From Sphingomonas sp. (GTDB lineage Bacteria > Pseudomonadota > Alphaproteobacteria > Sphingomonadales > Sphingomonadaceae): a stretch of DNA of 13,046 bases. The notes beneath the pieces are model-generated. The model was not told the origin of the DNA, ran no database searches, and saw nothing but the letters and a program-made list of their open reading frames with translations. Below are positions 1 through 7,687 of this stretch, in pieces. How positions within the stretch are numbered: the stretch's first letter is position 1; each line of letters opens with the position of its first letter. The stretch covers positions 1 through 13,046 of the forward strand of contig JASLBO010000484.1 in NCBI GenBank assembly GCA_030146605.1, in the 5' to 3' direction. The position numbers and the translations under genes were made by a program.

Positions 1-1470
1 GTGCTTCGGCATGTAATCGGCCGAATTGGCAACCGCTTCGCGAATATGCGCCAGCCGGGCGAGGGTCTCGTCGAGGCTCATCACCTCCGCCACCGGATCG
101 AAGCCCTGCGGCCGCATCAGCTGCCCGTGCATCACGGCGAACCAGCTGGTGTCGTTGAACAATTCCTCATTCTCGCGAAACGCCCGGCCATGGCTGCGAA
201 ACACCCGCATCTTCTCCGCCAGCCGCTCGGGGATCGCCATGTTCCGGCAAGTGTCCCAGAACGGCGAATCGTCGCGCTCGGTGGCGTGATAATGGAGAAT
301 GATGAAGTCGCGAATTTCTTCGTAATCGGTCGCCATGATCCGGTTGTAGCGGTCCACATCGGCCTGGTTGCAATGCTTGTCGGGAAACATCGTCAGGAAG
401 CGTGAAAGCCCGCTCTGGATCAGCCAGATCGCCGTCGACTCCAGCGGCTCGATGAACCCGCCCGCCAGCCCCAACGCGACGCAATTCTTGACCCAGAACT
501 TGCTGCGATGCCCGGTCCGGAACGGCACCGTCCGCGGCTCTGCCAGCGGCTTGCCGTCCAGATTGGCGAGCAGGATCGAAGTCGCTTCGTCGTCGCTCAT
601 ATATTCCGAACAGAAGACGTGCCCGTTGCCGATGCGGTGCTGCAGCGGAATCCGCCACTGCCACCCGGCCTTGTGCGCGGTCGAGCGTGTGTAGGGCGTC
701 CACGCCTCGACGCTCTCGCACGGCACTGCGATTGCCCGGTCGCACGGCAGATAATGCGACCAGTCGGTGAACCCCGCCTTGAGCGCCTGCTCGATGATCA
801 GCCCGCGGAACCCCGAGCAATCGACGAACAGATCGCCTTCGACTTCGCTGCCGTCTTCCATCACCACCGACTGGACGAAGCCGTCCTCGCCGCGCAGCTT
901 GACGTCGACGATCTTGCCCTCGCGCCGGACTACCCCGCGTTCCTCGGCATAGCCGCGCAGGAACCGTGCATAGAGCCCCGCATCGAAGTGGAAGGCATAA
1001 GCGATGTCGGAAAGCGGCGAGCGCCCCGCGTCGATCGGCCGCATGAACTTGTTGCTCCGCGCCGCCATCGCCTGGAGCGACCATTGGTCCACGTCCGGTG
1101 CTTCGCCCATCTGGTGCAGCCGCAGGAAATAGGCGTGAAACGACACGCCTTGCATATCGACGCCGTATTTGCCGAAGGGGTGGAAGTAAGTGTGCCCCTG
1201 CCGCGCCCAGTCGACGAACTGGATCCCCAGCTTGAAGCTGCCCTTGGTCGCGCGGATGAAGTCGTTCTCGTCGATCCCGAGCATCCGGTTGAACGTCGCC
1301 ATTTGCGGGATCGTCGCCTCGCCGACGCCGACGATGCCGATCTCGTCGGATTCGATCAGCGTGATGCTGGCATAATCGCGCCCGAGAATGCGCGCGAGCG
1401 TCGCCCCGGCCATCCACCCCGCGGTGCCGCCCCCGACGATAACGATGTTGCGGATGCGTTGGTCGGTCAT
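1..1470 (-). CDS. Flavin-dependent halogenase-like protein (tryptophan halogenase family), C-terminus cut by window edge
   Basis: The family uses FADH2, oxygen and halide to halogenate electron-rich aromatics such as tryptophan or indole. Seen: 490 codons open to the left edge without a stop. The N-terminal FAD motif GGGTAGW is at residues 13-19, the catalytic lysine is K80 in SFKLGIQF (K79 in PrnA), the family signature WQWRIP is at 270-275, and the halide/flavin strap PLES has E344 and S345. Members are about 500 residues, so only some ten residues are missing. The start ATG (1470-1468) overlaps the upstream halogenase stop as ATGA, with a G-rich ribosome binding site (GGGGGG) four bases before it, which points to translational coupling. 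The next-door paralogue shares long identical runs (for example AGWQWRIPLQHR). Catalytic residues are all present, so halogenase chemistry is possible. The substrate is unknown, and the carbohydrate-locus setting argues against a dedicated tryptophan enzyme. Confidence 0.93.
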   Translation of the reverse strand, partial: MTDQRIRNIVIVGGGTAGWMAGATLARILGRDYASITLIESDEIGIVGVGEATIPQMATFNRMLGIDENDFIRATKGSFKLGIQFVDWARQGHTYFHPFGKYGVDMQGVSFHAYFLRLHQMGEAPDVDQWSLQAMAARSNKFMRPIDAGRSPLSDIAYAFHFDAGLYARFLRGYAEERGVVRREGKIVDVKLRGEDGFVQSVVMEDGSEVEGDLFVDCSGFRGLIIEQALKAGFTDWSHYLPCDRAIAVPCESVEAWTPYTRSTAHKAGWQWRIPLQHRIGNGHVFCSEYMSDDEATSILLANLDGKPLAEPRTVPFRTGHRSKFWVKNCVALGLAGGFIEPLESTAIWLIQSGLSRFLTMFPDKHCNQADVDRYNRIMATDYEEIRDFIILHYHATERDDSPFWDTCRNMAIPERLAEKMRVFRSHGRAFRENEELFNDTSWFAVMHGQLMRPQGFDPVAEVMSLDETLARLAHIREAVANSADYMPKH

Positions 1471-2975
1471 GCAACCCCCCGGGCAGAGCAATGCCGCGCG
1501 AGATATGCCGCATGGTCGGGCATCGCCTCGGCCGCGCGGCGAAAGGTCGAGCGGACGCGATCGAGCATCCCCGCCAAATGATCGGGATCGAGGGCATCGG
1601 CGAGCGGATCCCAGCCCTGCGGCGTGATCCCCTGCCCCAGCATCACTGCGATCCAGCTCGTCTCGGCGAACAATTCGTCGTCCTGCCGGAAGATGCGCCC
1701 GCGATTGCGGAACAGATCGATCCGCCGCTTCAGGCTTTCGGGCACATCCATCGCGCGCACCTGCCGCCACAAGGGTTCGTCGCGCCCGTTCGCCTTGTAA
1801 TGGAGGATGACGAAGTCGCGCACCTGCGCATATTGGGCCGCAGTGAACTCGTTATAGCTGTCGCGCTCGGCATCGCCCCAGCCGCTGTCCGGGAACAGCC
1901 CGAGCAGCCGCGAAATGCCCGACTGGATCAGATGGATGCTGGTCGATTCGAGCGGCTCGAGAAACCCGCTCGACAGCCCGATCGCGACGCAATTGCGGTT
2001 CCACGCCCGTTTCCGCCGCCCGGTGGCGAAGCGCAGCGGCCGCGGATCGCCCAGCGGCTCGCCGTCCAGATTGGCGAGCAGGGTCGCGGCGGCCTCGTCG
2101 TCCGAAACGTGCGCGCTCGAATAGACATAGCCGTTGCCGGTGCGGTGCTGGAGCGGGATCCGCCATTGCCACCCCGCCGCCCGCGCCGTCGCCCGCGTAT
2201 AGGGCGTCAGCGGCGCCGCGCTGACCGTCGGCACCGCCAGCGCGCGGTCGCAGGGCAGCCAGTGTGACCAATCCTCATAGCCGGTATGCAGCGCCTCCTC
2301 GATCAGCAGTCCGCGAAACCCCGAGCAATCGACGAACAACTCGCCCTCGATCCGGCTGCCATCCTCGAGCGTCACTGCCTCGATGAACCCATCCTCCCCG
2401 CGCAAAGCGACGTGCTCGATCTTCCCCTCGCGCCGCACCACCCCGCGCGCCTCGGCATAGCCGCGCAGATAGCCCGCATAGAGCGAAGCATCGAAATGAT
2501 AGGCCTGGACCAGCTGCGACAGCGGCGAGGTCTGATCCGCGGCCGGCGCGGCATAGCGGTTGCTGCCCGCCGCCACCGCGCACATGCTGTATTCGTCGAT
2601 CGGTGCCGCCCGCCCCGCCGCGCGCAATTTGTGCCAGATCTGGTGGAAGCGCACGCCTTCCACGCTGAAGCCATAGTCGCCGAACGGGTGCAGATAGCGG
2701 TGGCCGGGCCGGTTCCAGTCGACGAACTCGATCCCGAGCTTCATCGACCCCTGCGTGTGCGCGAGGAAATCGCTTTCGTCGATGCCGAGCATCGCGTTGA
2801 AGCTGCGGATCGGCGGGATCGTCGCCTCGCCGACGCCGACGATCCCGATCGCCTCCGATTCGACCAGCGTCACCGTCACGTCCGCGCGCGTCAGCCGCGC
2901 CAGCGCCGCCGCGGTCATCCACCCCGCGGTGCCGCCCCCGACGACGACCACGCTGCGGATCGCCGGCGCGTTCAT
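1467..2975 (-). CDS. Flavin-dependent halogenase-like protein (tryptophan halogenase family), 502 aa
   Basis: Full-length member of the flavin-dependent halogenase family, soluble and with no signal peptide. Seen: GGGTAGW at residues 13-19, a second conserved segment GIVGVGEATIP at 44-54, catalytic lysine K79 in SMKLGIEF, WQWRIP at 269-274, and PLES with E343/S344. These match PrnA-type enzymes in order and spacing. The reading frame extends upstream to 3119, but the ATG at 2975 (MNAPAIRSVVVVGGG) puts the FAD fold at the usual distance from the N-terminus and has GGAAG about ten bases upstream. The longer version would also read through the operator at 3033-3046. It is first in a two-gene unit with the next halogenase (4-base overlap) and diverges from a TonB-dependent receptor. 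In sphingomonads, Caulobacter and Xanthomonas such genes often lie beside these receptors. The substrate is unknown. Confidence 0.94.
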   Translation of the reverse strand: MNAPAIRSVVVVGGGTAGWMTAAALARLTRADVTVTLVESEAIGIVGVGEATIPPIRSFNAMLGIDESDFLAHTQGSMKLGIEFVDWNRPGHRYLHPFGDYGFSVEGVRFHQIWHKLRAAGRAAPIDEYSMCAVAAGSNRYAAPAADQTSPLSQLVQAYHFDASLYAGYLRGYAEARGVVRREGKIEHVALRGEDGFIEAVTLEDGSRIEGELFVDCSGFRGLLIEEALHTGYEDWSHWLPCDRALAVPTVSAAPLTPYTRATARAAGWQWRIPLQHRTGNGYVYSSAHVSDDEAAATLLANLDGEPLGDPRPLRFATGRRKRAWNRNCVAIGLSSGFLEPLESTSIHLIQSGISRLLGLFPDSGWGDAERDSYNEFTAAQYAQVRDFVILHYKANGRDEPLWRQVRAMDVPESLKRRIDLFRNRGRIFRQDDELFAETSWIAVMLGQGITPQGWDPLADALDPDHLAGMLDRVRSTFRRAAEAMPDHAAYLARHCSARGVA

Positions 2976-3032
2976 CGGCAGTGCTTCCGGCGAAAGTTCG
3001 ACACGCGCTGCATTCCTCCCCCAACAGCCCGA

Positions 3033-3046
3033 TGTTAGCGCTCCCA
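3033..3046 (-). promoter_or_regulatory. Operator-like palindrome, halogenase side (TGGGAGCGCTAACA on minus strand)
   Basis: The minus strand reads TGGGAGCGCTAACA, 57 bases upstream of the first halogenase ATG. It differs from the receptor-side copy at one position (G for T at position 4), so one half-site is weakened. The AGCGCT core and outer TG/CA are intact. The position suits a repressor acting at or just after the halogenase promoter. Confidence 0.6.
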
Positions 3047-3092
3047 CATTCTGGACTTTTAAAGCGCCAGCTGGGAAGTTTCTCGTTGCATC

Positions 3093-3170
3093 GCAGCAAA
3101 ATCGCTGCAAAATCAGCACATAAGCGCGGCACTGTCACTATGTGTCTTGATCTTTGCTGCGAATCGCATC
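3093..3170. promoter_or_regulatory. Cluster of GCWGCAAA-type repeats, possible second regulator site
   Basis: Two 11-base direct repeats abut, GCAGCAAAATC (3093-3103) and GCTGCAAAATC (3104-3114), with one mismatch. An inverted near-copy reads TTTGCTGCGAATCGCAT at 3153-3169 and mirrors the flank CATCGCAGCAAA (3089-3100). The arrangement sits midway between the two divergent genes. It could bind a second regulator or be chance in an AT-richer promoter. No known motif is assigned. Confidence 0.35.
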
Positions 3171-3208
3171 TACTCCTGCCTGATAACTACAACAATTGGC
3201 GCCACAAA

Positions 3209-3222
3209 TGGTAGCGCTAACA
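3209..3222 (+). promoter_or_regulatory. Operator-like palindrome, receptor side (TGGTAGCGCTAACA)
   Basis: TGGTAGCGCTAACA lies 20 bases upstream of the receptor ATG, between promoter and ribosome binding site. From memory, this 14-mer equals the xylan/xylose box described in Xanthomonas for a LacI-type regulator. It matches the perfect palindrome at 10448-10461 at all but two bases. A repressor bound here would block transcription start or early elongation of the receptor gene. Confidence 0.72.
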
Positions 3223-3242
3223 TCGGGAGGAGGGGACGCCAG

Positions 3243-6200
3243 ATGCGCGAGCACGCCACGCATTCGCTTGAAAATTCGACGAAATTCGGGTCCGGATTGC
3301 TCCGCGCCGGGGTCTCCGCTGCCGCCTTGTGCCTGTGCGGCGCCGGCTCGGCCTGGGCGCAGACCGACGCCTCGACCGCACCGCTCGCCGCCCAGGACGC
3401 CACCGACACCGGCGCGCAGGAGCCGCAGGTCGAGGAAGAAGTCGTCGTCCAGGGCTACCGCCAGGCGCTGCAGAGCGCCCAGCAGCTCAGGCGCAATTCC
3501 GACGTGATCGTCGATTCGGTCACTGCCGAGGACATCGGCGCCCTCCCCGACCGCTCCGTCACCGAGACGCTGCAGCGCATCCCGGGCGTGTCCATCAACC
3601 GCTTCGCTGCGGGCAACGATCCCGACCATTTCTCGGTCGAGGGCTCGGGCGTGGTCGTCCGTGGTCTCACTTATGTCCGCTCCGAATTCAACGGCCGCGA
3701 CGCGTTCAGCGCCGGCAATTCGGGCGGGCTGAGCTTCCAGGACGTGCCCTCGGAACTGCTCGGCGGCGTCGACGTGTTCAAATCGCCCTCCGCCGATCGG
3801 ATCGAAGGCGGCATCGCCGGCGTGGTCAATCTGCGCACGCGTCTGCCGTTCGACCAGAAAGGGCTGCTGATCGCCGGCTCGCTCGAGCTCAATTATGGCG
3901 AGTTCGTCGACAAGAGCGCCCCGGTCGCCGCCATCCTGGCAAGCAACCGCTGGGACACCGGGATCGGCGAATTCGGCCTGCTCGCCAGCTTCTCTTATTC
4001 GCAGCTTTATTCGCGCGCCGACCGGCTGGGCATCTCCAGCTTCCGCGTCCGCCCGATCTATTCGGACGGCACCCGCACCGACACGCTGCCCTTCGGCGCC
4101 GCTACCCAGACCGGCGAAGGCCTGTTCCCGCGCGGCGCGGTGATGGGCAGCCAGGATTTCGATCGCAAGCGCTACGGCTATTCGGCCGCGGCGCAGTGGC
4201 GCAGCAACGATGGCTCGATGGAGGCGACAGCGCAGTTCCTGCGGTCCGACGCCCGTCAGAACTGGCTCGAGAACACGATCGAGATCGCGACCGACAACGT
4301 CCAGTCGAACGGCGATTCGCGCGCCCGCGCCGGCACGAGCCTCGATTTCGACGATAGCGGCCTCTTTCAGAACGGCATCATCACCGGGCCGAGCGGCTGG
4401 CGTGACGACCAGAACACCGCAGGCAACGCGCGCACGCCGGCCTTGGGGCTGCAGTCGAACAACATTCGACGCGAGCAGCAGGAGAATATCGTCACCTCCG
4501 ATTATTCGTTCAACTTCAAGTGGGACGTGTCGGACCGGCTGGCGGTGAACCTCGATTATCAGCACATCGTGTCGACCAGCAGGATCACTGCGAACACGCT
4601 GTGGATGTCGACCTACCAGGATGCCGCGATCAGGCTGAACGGCAAGAACGTTCCCGACGTCAGCTTCCTTCCGCCGCAGAATTGCGAATCGGCCAACTTC
4701 AACATCGCCACCGGCACGTGCAACGGCGTTCCTGGCACCGCCGCCTACCCCGCCTATTACACCGGCACGCACCAGAGCTTCACCGATCCGTTCAACAGTT
4801 TCCCCCGCGCCGCGATGGACCATACCGAGGATTCGGACGGCAATTCGGATGCCGCGCGGATCGACCTCGAATATGCGTTCCCCGAGGGCGGCTTCCTCAA
4901 GGCGATCCGCGCAGGCGTCCGCTATGCCGATCGCGATACCACCGCGCGCTTCTCGACCTACAATTGGGGCCGGCTCTCCGAGCAATGGGGCAATGGCGGT
5001 CCGGTGTGGCTTGACGATCCCGTCGACGGCGTCCCCGGAGGCACCGGGGGGGCGCCGCTGGGCGGCTACACGCCGGTATTCTTCCACAATTTCCTCGGCG
5101 GCCAGGCGATCAACCCGGTGGCCGGCCAGGGGCGGCTCTTTTACGCCGGTCGCCCGGCGACCAATTATGACGCCTATGCCAATTACGCCAATCAGATCAT
5201 CAACGAATGGGTGCCGAAGATCCCTTGCTCGATCGACGGGCGGTTGATCAACGACGGCTGGAACCGCCTGTCTGAACGGTGCGGCGTGAACGCCGGCACC
5301 AACTATCTGCCGGGCGAGATCAATCCGCAGAGCGAGACGAACAAGGCCGCCTATGTCATGGCGCGGTTCGATGCGCCGCTCGGTGGCATGCGGATCAACG
5401 GCAATGTCGGCTTGCGCTACACCACCACGCGACGCGAGTCGCAGGGCTTCCAGTCATTCCCCGTAGTGACCACGATCCCCAGCCAGGCGGAATGCAACGA
5501 CGCGATCGCGGATATTCTCACCAACGGCACCGGAGCGCTCCAGGCCTTCTGCGCCGTTCCGCAAAGCGTGCGGACCAGCGCCACCAACTTCCTCAACGGC
5601 GCGCTCATTCCCAACGATGTCGACATCACCTACGATTACTGGCTTCCCAGCCTCAACGTCAGGCTCGAGGCGGGCGGCGGGGTGCAGTTCCGCGCGGCCT
5701 ATACCAAGGGTATCGCGCCGCCCTCACCGGGCCTGGTGCGTAACTATTATGTCGTGTCGCTTGCCGCTCAGCCCAATACCGATGCCAATGGCCAGGCGCT
5801 TCCGATCATCATCAATCCCGATGGAACGGTCCCGCCCAACCAGGCACGTGTCGAGGGTCTGTTCAACGCGGGCAATCCGTACCTCAAGCCCATCGAGTCC
5901 GACAGCTTCGACTTGACCGGCGAATGGTATTTCAGCCGGGTCGGATCGATCACGGCATCGCTCTTCTACAAGCGCCTCAAGAACGTCCTCACCAACGATA
6001 TCCAGCGTCAGAGCTTCACCAATAACGGCGAAACTTTCGACTCGATCGTGACGACACCCGTCAACTCGTCCGAGACCGGCAAGATCAAGGGTATCGAGCT
6101 TGCCTATCAGCAGACCTACGATTTCCTCCCGGGCTTTCTGAGAGGCTTCGGTCTGCAGGCAAACTATACGTATGTAGAAAGCACCGGCGTCCCGCAGGCG

Positions 6201-6617
6201 ATTCTCAATCCCACGGATCCGGCGGTGTCTTCGGGCCAGCAACCAACGATCACCGGCGCCGATTTCCCGCTCCAGGGGCTCTCGAAGCACCAGTTCAACA
6301 TCACGCCCTTCCTCGACGTCGGCGGGCTGTCGCTGCGTGCTACCTACAACTGGCGCTCGGATTATCTGCTGACGCTGCGCGATGTGATCACCCCGTTCGA
6401 TCCGATCTTCCAGCGCGCTTACGGGCAGCTCGACGCATCGGCATTCCTGAGCGTCACCGACAATTTCAAGATCGGCGTCCAGGGCGTCAACCTGACCAAG
6501 TCGAAGACCGTGACCGAAGCCGCGGTCGAGGACCAGAATGGCGACGTTCGCCGCGTGCCACGCCAATGGTACAGCCCGGATCGGCGCTTCTCGATCATTA
6601 CCCGCTATACGTTCTGA
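3243..6617 (+). CDS. TonB-dependent receptor, Xanthomonas/Caulobacter carbohydrate type, 1124 aa
   Basis: Outer-membrane beta-barrel that imports a ligand with energy from TonB-ExbBD. Seen: a signal peptide of about 40 residues ending GSAWAQ, then a TonB-box-like EEEVVVQGYR (about residues 63-72). The plug follows, with EDIGALPDRSVTETLQRIPGVSINR-type sequence from residue 96, and a long barrel ends in the aromatic-terminated strand RFSIITRYTF. The frame is open from 3147, but ATG 3243 has a strong ribosome binding site (GGGAGGAGGGG) and gives the signal peptide. At 1124 residues it is long for this class (often 900-1000), suggesting large extracellular loops. Three local cysteine pairs (C481/C493, C662/C680, C751/C770) probably form loop disulfides. 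The TGGTAGCGCTAACA box just upstream suggests the ligand is a xylan-derived oligosaccharide. The substrate is inferred from context only. Confidence 0.95.
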   Translation: MREHATHSLENSTKFGSGLLRAGVSAAALCLCGAGSAWAQTDASTAPLAAQDATDTGAQEPQVEEEVVVQGYRQALQSAQQLRRNSDVIVDSVTAEDIGALPDRSVTETLQRIPGVSINRFAAGNDPDHFSVEGSGVVVRGLTYVRSEFNGRDAFSAGNSGGLSFQDVPSELLGGVDVFKSPSADRIEGGIAGVVNLRTRLPFDQKGLLIAGSLELNYGEFVDKSAPVAAILASNRWDTGIGEFGLLASFSYSQLYSRADRLGISSFRVRPIYSDGTRTDTLPFGAATQTGEGLFPRGAVMGSQDFDRKRYGYSAAAQWRSNDGSMEATAQFLRSDARQNWLENTIEIATDNVQSNGDSRARAGTSLDFDDSGLFQNGIITGPSGWRDDQNTAGNARTPALGLQSNNIRREQQENIVTSDYSFNFKWDVSDRLAVNLDYQHIVSTSRITANTLWMSTYQDAAIRLNGKNVPDVSFLPPQNCESANFNIATGTCNGVPGTAAYPAYYTGTHQSFTDPFNSFPRAAMDHTEDSDGNSDAARIDLEYAFPEGGFLKAIRAGVRYADRDTTARFSTYNWGRLSEQWGNGGPVWLDDPVDGVPGGTGGAPLGGYTPVFFHNFLGGQAINPVAGQGRLFYAGRPATNYDAYANYANQIINEWVPKIPCSIDGRLINDGWNRLSERCGVNAGTNYLPGEINPQSETNKAAYVMARFDAPLGGMRINGNVGLRYTTTRRESQGFQSFPVVTTIPSQAECNDAIADILTNGTGALQAFCAVPQSVRTSATNFLNGALIPNDVDITYDYWLPSLNVRLEAGGGVQFRAAYTKGIAPPSPGLVRNYYVVSLAAQPNTDANGQALPIIINPDGTVPPNQARVEGLFNAGNPYLKPIESDSFDLTGEWYFSRVGSITASLFYKRLKNVLTNDIQRQSFTNNGETFDSIVTTPVNSSETGKIKGIELAYQQTYDFLPGFLRGFGLQANYTYVESTGVPQAILNPTDPAVSSGQQPTITGADFPLQGLSKHQFNITPFLDVGGLSLRATYNWRSDYLLTLRDVITPFDPIFQRAYGQLDASAFLSVTDNFKIGVQGVNLTKSKTVTEAAVEDQNGDVRRVPRQWYSPDRRFSIITRYTF

Positions 6618-6637
6618 TTTCTCCCCTACACCCTGCC

Positions 6638-6673
6638 TGGCGTCGCGAGCTTTGCTCGCGGCGCCATTTTTTT
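6638..6673 (+). terminator. Intrinsic terminator of the TonB-dependent receptor gene
   Basis: A 13-base-pair stem (6638-6650 with 6654-6666, one G-U wobble) has a TTT loop and is followed by seven T residues (6667-6673). It starts 20 bases after the receptor stop codon. This is a textbook Rho-independent terminator, and it separates the receptor transcript from the degenerate stretch that follows. Confidence 0.93.
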
Positions 6674-6804
6674 CGCGGATACCGCTACAATCTACGCGCC
6701 GTTAGATTAGAACGTAGAGCCATAGAAAACGAACAGTCGGCAAGCGCCCCACAACTGGACGTTCAGCGACTTTCCGCCGCGACCCAGTTTCGGACGTCAA
6801 GGGA
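6674..6804. other. Noncoding stretch, possibly a decayed dispersed intergenic repeat
   Basis: No reading frame here looks like a protein, and in-frame TAG codons at 6703 and 6715 close the frame of the regulator remnant to its right. The part around 6750-6805 (ACTGGACGTTCAGCGACTTT and flanks) resembles in style the degenerate intergenic sequence seen near 7960-8000 and common between sphingomonad genes. No precise repeat unit can be defined from this window alone. Confidence 0.3.
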
Positions 6805-7184
6805 CCTGTCGCTACCCCTCATTCTCGGTTGATCTCGGGCTTTGGGGTCAGCGGTATTCGTCGATCCGAGAGCTTGGCTCGTACGCAGCGGGATCAGGCA
6901 TGCCTCCGTCGCGCCCAGTACCTGCTTGCTGCGCATGACGCCGCCGTGGCTCCGCTGGACGAACCGGCGGCGCATGTCCCGGTTGCGATGAGCAACCATA
7001 CGCTCGGCGCGCCGTCCCGCCTGTTGCTGGCCCAGCTGCGCGCCAGGATGCCGTCCGGCTCGTCCGTGGCGCTCAGCCTTGGCCTCTCGTCGCAAATGCG
7101 CAGCCTCTTTGATAGCGGTGAGGCAAAGATCGCGTCGAAATGGGCACCCGCCAGGATCGGGTGGTATGGGGAGGCGCGGGGTAC
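6805..7184 (+). pseudogene. Decayed LysR-type transcriptional regulator fragment
   Basis: In the frame of 6841, the translation runs like the middle of a LysR-family regulator. SRLISGFGVSGIRRSESLARTQ resembles the end of the winged helix-turn-helix (typical GVxLFxRxxRxLxLTxAG). ACLRRAQYLLAAHD resembles the linker helix (ALLxYARRILALHD). LLLAQLRARMPSG and VALSLGLSSQMRSLFDSGEA resemble the start of the ligand domain (LLARFARxHPGVxLxxxxGLSSxLLxxLxxGELDLA). Third codon positions are strongly G/C from about 6901 to 7100, as in real genes. The DNA-binding N-terminus is absent. After residue GEAKIA the match is lost and may resume in another frame near 7149-7184 (DRVVWGGAGY), implying a frameshift. 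No start codon suits a complete protein. The assignment rests on pattern memory alone. Confidence 0.45.
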
Positions 7185-7270
7185 AGTCAGCGACGGACGT
7201 ATGATTCAGCGCGCACCGAGACTGAGGGCTATAGAAAGTTCCGCTGATCGCGTCCGAGCCTATCGGCACC

Positions 7271-7687
7271 TCACGGTGCCGGATGACCGCGCGCCATCAA
7301 ACCTTCGATCTTGCTCTTGGGCATATTGATCAAAAGCCCCTTCTTGTTCTTTGCAAAGGACGTGAAGTCTACCTCGACGCTCCCGATCGCGCTCGTCACG
7401 GTCGCAAAGCTTTTACCGACGGCCTCGACTTTGCCGATGACAAGCCCCTTTGCGTCATGGACTTCCAGCCCCTGCACGATGTCCTTCGGCGACGCCGGGA
7501 CCGGCCGCATTGTCAATCGATTGGAATCAGCAACGCCAACGTAGAAATCACGGAAATTTTGCTGGCGGTTGAACTCCCCATTACCGCTGTTGTTCGGCCC
7601 GTTTCCCGCCTCCGAAGCTTGTTGAGCCTGGGCCCCGGTTGCCGATGCGAGAACAGACGCAATCATACCAAGCAAAAATCCACGCAT
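7271..7687 (-). CDS. Small secreted protein, PRC-barrel-like hypothetical, 138 aa
   Basis: Function unknown. Seen: a clear Sec signal peptide (MRGFLLGMIASVLASATGAQAQ, residues 1-22), then a polar Asn/Gly/Gln-rich linker (about 23-45). A compact C-terminal domain (about 68-132) holds GLEVHDAKGLVIGKVEAV and VEVDFTSFAKNKKGLLINM. The pattern of a short beta-strand, DxxGxxIGKVxxV and a later hydrophobic strand recalls PRC-barrel domains, but similarity is modest. The ATG at 7687 has GGGGGG seven bases upstream, and the signal peptide fixes this start. A hairpin with a 7-base-pair stem (7264-7270 with 7275-7281) spans the stop codon but has no T-run. It is probably exported to the periplasm. It stands alone, convergent with the receptor and unrelated to the xylan genes as far as can be seen. 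Confidence 0.75.
   Translation of the reverse strand: MRGFLLGMIASVLASATGAQAQQASEAGNGPNNSGNGEFNRQQNFRDFYVGVADSNRLTMRPVPASPKDIVQGLEVHDAKGLVIGKVEAVGKSFATVTSAIGSVEVDFTSFAKNKKGLLINMPKSKIEGLMARGHPAP

Larger units (their letters stand above)
2976..3242. promoter_or_regulatory. Divergent control region between halogenase pair and TonB-dependent receptor
   Basis: These 267 bases hold no convincing gene and must contain the start signals for both directions. Seen: two copies of an AGCGCT-centred palindrome, each close to one gene, and between them a cluster of GCWGCAAA motifs. A possible sigma70-like pair for the receptor is TTGATC (3147-3152) and TCTACT (3169-3174) with a 16-base spacer, which is weak. 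The receptor ribosome binding site GGGAGGAGGGG lies at 3225-3235, eight bases before its ATG. The region is less GC-rich than the genes, as expected for promoters. Confidence 0.7.

Noticed and set aside
1..2975. Dedicated tryptophan halogenases of an antibiotic pathway
   Set aside because: No biosynthetic genes accompany them in the window, and the receptor and carbohydrate operator point elsewhere. The family name is kept, the substrate is not asserted.
3138..5087. 649-codon open frame on the minus strand opposite the receptor gene
   Set aside because: Antisense shadow of a GC-rich gene: composition is Arg/Ala/Gly/Ile-rich, no family pattern, and the plus strand encodes a clear TonB-dependent receptor.
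6763..7269. 168-codon open frame on the minus strand, considered as a small gene or transposase piece
   Set aside because: No ribosome binding site or family pattern. The plus strand fits a LysR remnant better, and no insertion-sequence ends were seen.
7264..7281. Hairpin CGGCACC/GGTGCCG as an intrinsic terminator of the small secreted protein
   Set aside because: The stem overlaps the stop codon, and no T-run follows on the minus strand.
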